Below are positions 36,453-36,473 of a DNA stretch of 36,473 nucleotides, piece after piece. The stretch is from a virus: positions 1 to 36,473 of the IMG/VR virus record IMGVR_UViG_3300017971_000530, one strand, 5' to 3'. Both the position numbers and the translations under genes were made by a program. Numbering within the stretch: the first letter of the stretch is position 1; every line of letters starts with the position of its first letter. The notes under the pieces were generated by a model that made no database searches, was not told the DNA's origin, and saw only the letters and a list, made by a program, of their open reading frames with translations.

Positions 36453-36473
36453 ATGACACGAAAACCACACGAC
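36453..36473 (+). CDS. 5' part of the junction ORF
   Basis: Seven codons from ATG 36453 reach the last base of the window exactly in frame. They continue at base 1 for twenty more codons if the molecule is circular. GGGGGAGG lies 11 bases upstream. Confidence 0.5.

Noticed and set aside
1-36473. Integrase, excisionase or divergent repressor for lysogeny
   Set aside because: No tyrosine or serine recombinase motif and no opposite-strand regulator was found; the two HTH proteins are small and co-oriented.
1-36473. CRISPR array or insertion sequence
   Set aside because: No regularly spaced repeats, transposase or terminal inverted repeats were seen; the repeats present are promoter and spacer elements.

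Overview
The window looks like one complete tailed-phage genome (siphovirus-type, HK97-fold capsid) of about 36.5 kb. Every gene I could support is on the + strand. The order is the usual packaging-head-tail-lysis block, then recombination, replication and a large set of small accessory genes. The last bases of the window and the first bases join into one short ORF whose stop overlaps the HNH start codon. The contig is therefore probably circularly closed, which fits a cos-type or circularly permuted genome. I see no integrase, repressor divergon, tRNA, DNA polymerase or RNA polymerase, so a strictly lytic life style is plausible but not proven. The host is bacterial (strong GGAG-type ribosome binding sites, sigma70-like promoters, a lipoprotein signal) but I cannot name it from sequence alone.

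Layout. 1-2620: HNH endonuclease, small and large terminase, small membrane protein. 2663-6327: portal, prohead protease, capsid; the capsid has its own promoter and a hairpin/T8 terminator inside its leader. 6387-9316: connector, head closure, neck, tail terminator, tail tube, tail assembly chaperone with a -1 frameshift extension (GGGAAAC). 9303-16470: a short tape measure (514 aa), then distal tail and fibre proteins, including a LamG/ConA-like lectin. 16534-17578: a lysis-like cassette (lipoprotein, DUF1353, holin-like) with no recognisable endolysin. 17586-17817: two strong terminators with pyrimidine-rich loops flanking a possible small RNA.

17858-36405: middle/early genes in three blocks. 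Each block starts with an almost identical 32-bp element (TTGCACTAGTACA, 9 variable bases, TAAGTTAATA), a short 5' leader hairpin whose stem co-varies, and an A-rich AAAAAGGAAAAGAT ribosome binding site. Block 1 (17933-22176): RecE-like exonuclease, a probable SSB-like protein, endonuclease VII-like resolvase. Block 2 (22333-29533): HTH regulator, ASCH-like protein, many small ORFs, replication initiator and DnaB helicase. Block 3 (29680 to the end, probably running through the junction toward the packaging genes): XRE regulator, YopX-like protein, then a cassette of three GT-A-type glycosyltransferases, a radical SAM enzyme with extra C-terminal cysteines, and a sulfotransferase-like P-loop protein.

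The items most worth a second look are the triplicated promoter/leader element, the glycosyltransferase-radical SAM-sulfotransferase cassette, the terminator inside the capsid leader, the candidate RNA between the twin terminators, and the pairwise duplicated ribosome-binding-site spacers between small genes.
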